Shown here: positions 29,672 through 32,229 of the stretch, in pieces
Layout: each line of letters starts with the position of its first letter
How positions within the stretch are numbered: position 1 is the stretch's first letter
Source: Clostridia bacterium
GTDB lineage: Bacteria; Bacillota; Clostridia; Oscillospirales; CAG-272
Direction: 5' to 3'
Length of the DNA stretch: 32,229 nt
NCBI GenBank assembly: GCA_017452895.1
Contig: JAFTLE010000002.1
Coordinates: 1 to 32,229, forward strand
Notes under the pieces: model-generated
What the model saw: the letters and a program-made list of their open reading frames with translations, nothing else
Database searches by the model: none
What the model was told of the DNA's origin: nothing
Position numbers and translations under genes: made by a program

Positions 29672-30460
29672 ATGAAAACTCCAATTGCAGAATTAACCGA
29701 AAAAAAGGCGTTCATCTGCGATATGGACGGTGTGATCTACCGCGGCAATCAGCTGATTCCGCACGTGCATGAATTCGTAAGCTGGCTGAATAACAGCGGA
29801 AAAAATTATCTGTTTTTGACCAACGGCTCCTCACGCTCTCCGCGTGAGCTGTCACAAAAGCTGGCGCGGCTCGGACTTGAGGTGGACGAGAGTCATTTTT
29901 ACACCAGCGCGCTTGCAACGGCGGCTTTTTTGAAAAGTCAGTGTCCTGGCGGCTCGGCATACGTGATCGGTGAGCCGGGGCTTGTCAACGCCTTGTACGA
30001 TGCGGGCTTTACGATGAATGACGCGAATCCCGACTACGTCGTGTTCGGCATGAGCACGCGCATTGATTACAATATGATCGAGAAGGCGGTGCGCCTGATA
30101 GAACGCGGTGCCAAGCTGATCGGAGCGAATCCCGACCTGACCGATCCCTCCGAGCAGGGGATTGTTCCCGCCTGCCGAGCTATGCTGGCACCGATTGAGC
30201 TGACGACGGGCAAGCAGGCGTATTTCGTTGGTAAGCCGAACCCTTTGATGATGCGCCATGCAAAGCAGGTCTTGAACTGTCACCGATCCGAGACGGTGAT
30301 CATCGGCGACCGCATGGACACCGATATTATCGCGGGGATTGAGAGCGAGATCGATACGGTTCTGGTTCTGTCGGGTGTCAGCACGCGTGAGACGGTGGAT
30401 AGTTTTCCGTACCGTCCCAAGCATATCCTTCGTGACGTGGGTGAGATCATCGGGCTGTGA
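29672..30460 (+). CDS. HAD-superfamily IIA phosphatase (NagD-like)
   Basis: A 262-aa cytosolic hydrolase. Motif I is FICDMDGVIYRG with nucleophile D17 and acid/base D19; motif II is LTNGSS; a type-IIA cap domain follows (about 85-180); motif III is the lysine in VGKPNPLMM; motif IV is IIGDRMDTDI. Members dephosphorylate small phosphoesters such as nucleotides or sugar phosphates; the substrate here is unknown. Of several in-frame ATGs I choose 29672, ten bases after GGGGGA; upstream candidates lie in or before the ribosome site. It has its own promoter and terminator. Confidence 0.9.
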   Translation: MKTPIAELTEKKAFICDMDGVIYRGNQLIPHVHEFVSWLNNSGKNYLFLTNGSSRSPRELSQKLARLGLEVDESHFYTSALATAAFLKSQCPGGSAYVIGEPGLVNALYDAGFTMNDANPDYVVFGMSTRIDYNMIEKAVRLIERGAKLIGANPDLTDPSEQGIVPACRAMLAPIELTTGKQAYFVGKPNPLMMRHAKQVLNCHRSETVIIGDRMDTDIIAGIESEIDTVLVLSGVSTRETVDSFPYRPKHILRDVGEIIGL

Positions 30461-30463
30461 AAA

Positions 30464-30495
30464 TGAAAAAAGCTGTCAATGCGACAGCTTTTCTT
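30464..30495. terminator. Bidirectional terminator between HAD gene and fcl
   Basis: AAAAGCTGTC/GACAGCTTTT stem (30468-30477 with 30483-30492) with 5-nt loop, flanked by A-run and T-run; shared by the convergent genes. Confidence 0.9.
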
Positions 30496-31436
30496 TATTT
30501 TCTGGTATCGGCGCGCAAAAAATCGTTGTACGCGACGGGTAGTCCTTCCTTCAGGTTGGTTTTTGCTGTCCAGCCGAGCGAATCAAGCACGCTCGTATCG
30601 AGTCGCTTACGCGGCGTGCCGTCGGGCGCGCTTTCGTCAAAGACGATCCGCCCCTCGTAGCCCACGGTCCTTGCAACGAGGCGCGCAAGCTCAGCGATCG
30701 AGACCTCCTCTCCGCTGCCGACATTGACGGTCTGCTCGTCGCTATAACGCTCCATCAGAAACAGCGCGGCGTCAGCAAGATCCTCTGAAAAGAGAAACTC
30801 GCGCAGAGGTCTTCCTGTGCCAAGGACGCTGACGCTTGCTTTTCCCTCCTCCTTCGCACTGTGAAAGCGGCGGATCAGCGCGGGGATCACGTGGGAGTCG
30901 GTGGGGTGATAGTTATCGCCGATGCCGTAGAGATTGGTCGGCATACAGCTGATAAAGTCGCATCCGTATTGGCGGCGCAGATAGGAGGCGTAGCGCAGTC
31001 CCGCGATCTTGGCGAGCGCGTAGCCCTCGTTGGTCTGCTCAAGCGGACCTGTGAGAAGCGAGGATTCCTTGATCGGCTGGGCGGCATCGCGCGGATAGAT
31101 GCAGGACGAGCCGAGAAAGAGGAGCTTTTCCGTACCGTATTCCTTGGCGGCGTGTAGGACGTTCATCGCGATCATACAGTTGTCGTAGAGAAAATCTGCA
31201 GGTGCTTTTTGGTTGGCGAGAATGCCGCCGACGCGTGCCGCGGCAAGGATCACGTAGCGGGGGCGCGTGCTTTCGAAGAATGCGTCGGTCGCGGCGCTGT
31301 CGCGCAGATCGAGCGACGGAAAATCACGCGTCAGAATATTCGTAAAGCCCGCGCTCTTTAATCGACGCAAAAGAGCCGAGCCAACCATTCCCCCGTGCCC
31401 CGCAATATAAAAGGGGGCGTTTTTATCAAGCTTCAT
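30495..31436 (-). CDS. fcl: GDP-L-fucose synthase
   Basis: A 313-aa extended SDR that epimerises and reduces GDP-4-keto-6-deoxymannose to GDP-L-fucose with NADPH. The dinucleotide loop is [11 protein letters not shown], followed by [11 protein letters not shown], the SSCIYP segment with the catalytic Ser/Cys, YALAK with the catalytic Tyr and Lys, and [28 protein letters not shown] (landmark PTNLYG), all diagnostic of WcaG/Fcl. Its start overlaps the end of gmd by 11 nt, giving the standard two-gene GDP-fucose unit. It should supply fucose to the surface polysaccharide made by the operon at 23325. Confidence 0.95.
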   Translation of the reverse strand: MKLDKNAPFYIAGHGGMVGSALLRRLKSAGFTNILTRDFPSLDLRDSAATDAFFESTRPRYVILAAARVGGILANQKAPADFLYDNCMIAMNVLHAAKEYGTEKLLFLGSSCIYPRDAAQPIKESSLLTGPLEQTNEGYALAKIAGLRYASYLRRQYGCDFISCMPTNLYGIGDNYHPTDSHVIPALIRRFHSAKEEGKASVSVLGTGRPLREFLFSEDLADAALFLMERYSDEQTVNVGSGEEVSIAELARLVARTVGYEGRIVFDESAPDGTPRKRLDTSVLDSLGWTAKTNLKEGLPVAYNDFLRADTRK

Positions 31437-32229
31437 CCTTTACCTCCCGCGTGCGCTTTAAATCGGCATCGACCATCATTCGAACGAGCGAGGGGAAATC
31501 CACGCGGCGATGCCAGCCGAGTGTGCGCTCCGCATACGCAGGGTCACCGCAGAGCTGCTCGACCTCGCTTTTGCGGAAGTAGCGCGGCGATACGCGCAAA
31601 AGGATCCGTCCGCTTCTTTCGTCATATCCGACCTCGTCGACACCCGTACCGCGGAAGGAGACGGGGATCCCCGCCGCGGCGAAGGCGAGGGTCGCGAATT
31701 CACGCACGCTGTGCATTTCTCCCGTGGCGAGGACGTAGTCGCCCGCCGTCGTCTGTTGCAGGATGCGCCACATTCCCTCAACGTAGTCGCCCGCATATCC
31801 CCAATCGCGCATTGCGTCGAGGTTGCCGAGGACGAGGCACTCGTCGCTCCCCGCGGCGATGCGTGCGACTGCCATCGTGATTTTGCGCGTAACGAAGGTC
31901 TCGCCGCGGCGCGGGGATTCGTGATTGAAGAGGATGCCGTTTGCGGCGAAGATTCCGTACGCCTCTCGGTAATTGACCGTGATATAGTAGGCGTAAAGCT
32001 TCGCGCAGGCGTAGGGGCTTTTGGGATAGAAGCGGGTGCTTTCGTTCTGCGGAACGCTTTCGGGGAGTCCGCCGAACAGCTCTGAGGTCGATGCCTGATA
32101 GAATTTTGCGTGGCTTTTTCTTTGACGCATTGCCTCAAGCAGGCGGAGCGTGCCGACGGCGGTCGCCTCCGCGGTATATTCGGGCACCTCGAAGGAGACG
32201 GCAACGTGCGACTGTGCCGCGAGGTTGTA
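31426..32229 (-). CDS. gmd: GDP-mannose 4,6-dehydratase, 5' part outside window
   Basis: The C-terminal 267 residues of an extended SDR that converts GDP-mannose to GDP-4-keto-6-deoxymannose. The frame continues through the right edge ([20 protein letters not shown] at the border), so the Rossmann loop is not in view. Visible: STSELFG with the active-site Thr/Ser-Glu, [10 protein letters not shown] with Tyr-Lys, [16 protein letters not shown], and [19 protein letters not shown] (landmark [10 protein letters not shown]). The region agrees closely with Gmd. Coupled by overlap to fcl downstream. Confidence 0.95.
   Translation of the reverse strand, partial: YNLAAQSHVAVSFEVPEYTAEATAVGTLRLLEAMRQRKSHAKFYQASTSELFGGLPESVPQNESTRFYPKSPYACAKLYAYYITVNYREAYGIFAANGILFNHESPRRGETFVTRKITMAVARIAAGSDECLVLGNLDAMRDWGYAGDYVEGMWRILQQTTAGDYVLATGEMHSVREFATLAFAAAGIPVSFRGTGVDEVGYDERSGRILLRVSPRYFRKSEVEQLCGDPAYAERTLGWHRRVDFPSLVRMMVDADLKRTREVKDEA

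Overview
The window looks like a chromosomal stretch from a Clostridia-type Firmicute, probably a gut anaerobe. The evidence is strong AAGGAGG-type ribosome sites, near-consensus sigma-A promoters, G+C-rich genes separated by A/T-rich gaps with hairpin/U-run terminators, a pth-mfd-foldase operon, a GdhA, a cobalamin riboswitch in front of a DUF4430/ECF-S pair, and a SipW/TasA-type secretion cassette. No species-level call is possible from sequence alone.

Layout. 1-771: A/T-rich edge, then a leftward five-tRNA operon (Val-Asp-Phe-Thr-Tyr) with its own consensus promoter and terminator. 907-8843: a rightward operon of an unassigned ThyX-like protein, nadE, pth, mfd and a membrane-anchored foldase-like protein; three of the four junctions are 4-nt ATGA overlaps. 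9040-10614: leftward putP. 10783-11400: tRNA-Leu(CAG), a palindrome-rich element whose ends copy the tRNA 3' end, and the severed first codons of a sugar-kinase-like gene. 11385-15757: leftward surface-protein cassette (34-aa membrane peptide, sipW, a large TasA/GLUG fusion, a small TasA-like protein), then a short segment bounded by inverted repeats, then a tyrosine recombinase. 15905-18306: an SDR oxidoreductase and a B12-riboswitch-controlled DUF4430 lipoprotein plus ECF S-component. 18577-20067: a sodium:neurotransmitter-type symporter. 20101-27084: polysaccharide flippase (leftward), a tiny free-standing peptide gene, gdhA, then an operon of initiating sugar transferase, GT26, GT4 and DUF1294. 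27101-29527: pnuC with a structured leader, a decayed fucosidase-like gene, a PflX-like radical SAM protein and DUF523. 29672-32229: HAD-IIA phosphatase, then leftward GDP-L-fucose synthase and the 3' part of GDP-mannose 4,6-dehydratase, which runs off the right edge.

How the parts fit. The flippase, sugar transferase, two glycosyltransferases and the GDP-fucose pathway describe a surface polysaccharide that probably contains fucose. nadE and pnuC both serve NAD supply. The most striking region is 14575-15757. An 18-bp sequence occurs in inverted orientation at 14613-14630 and 14872-14889 (17 of 18 identical). It flanks a strong promoter that points away from the sipW operon, and a tyrosine recombinase gene lies directly beside it. 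I read this as an invertible promoter giving ON/OFF phase variation of the SipW/TasA-like surface fibre, captured here in the OFF state. Two leftward terminator hairpins guard the OFF state, and one of them is built from the recombination site itself.
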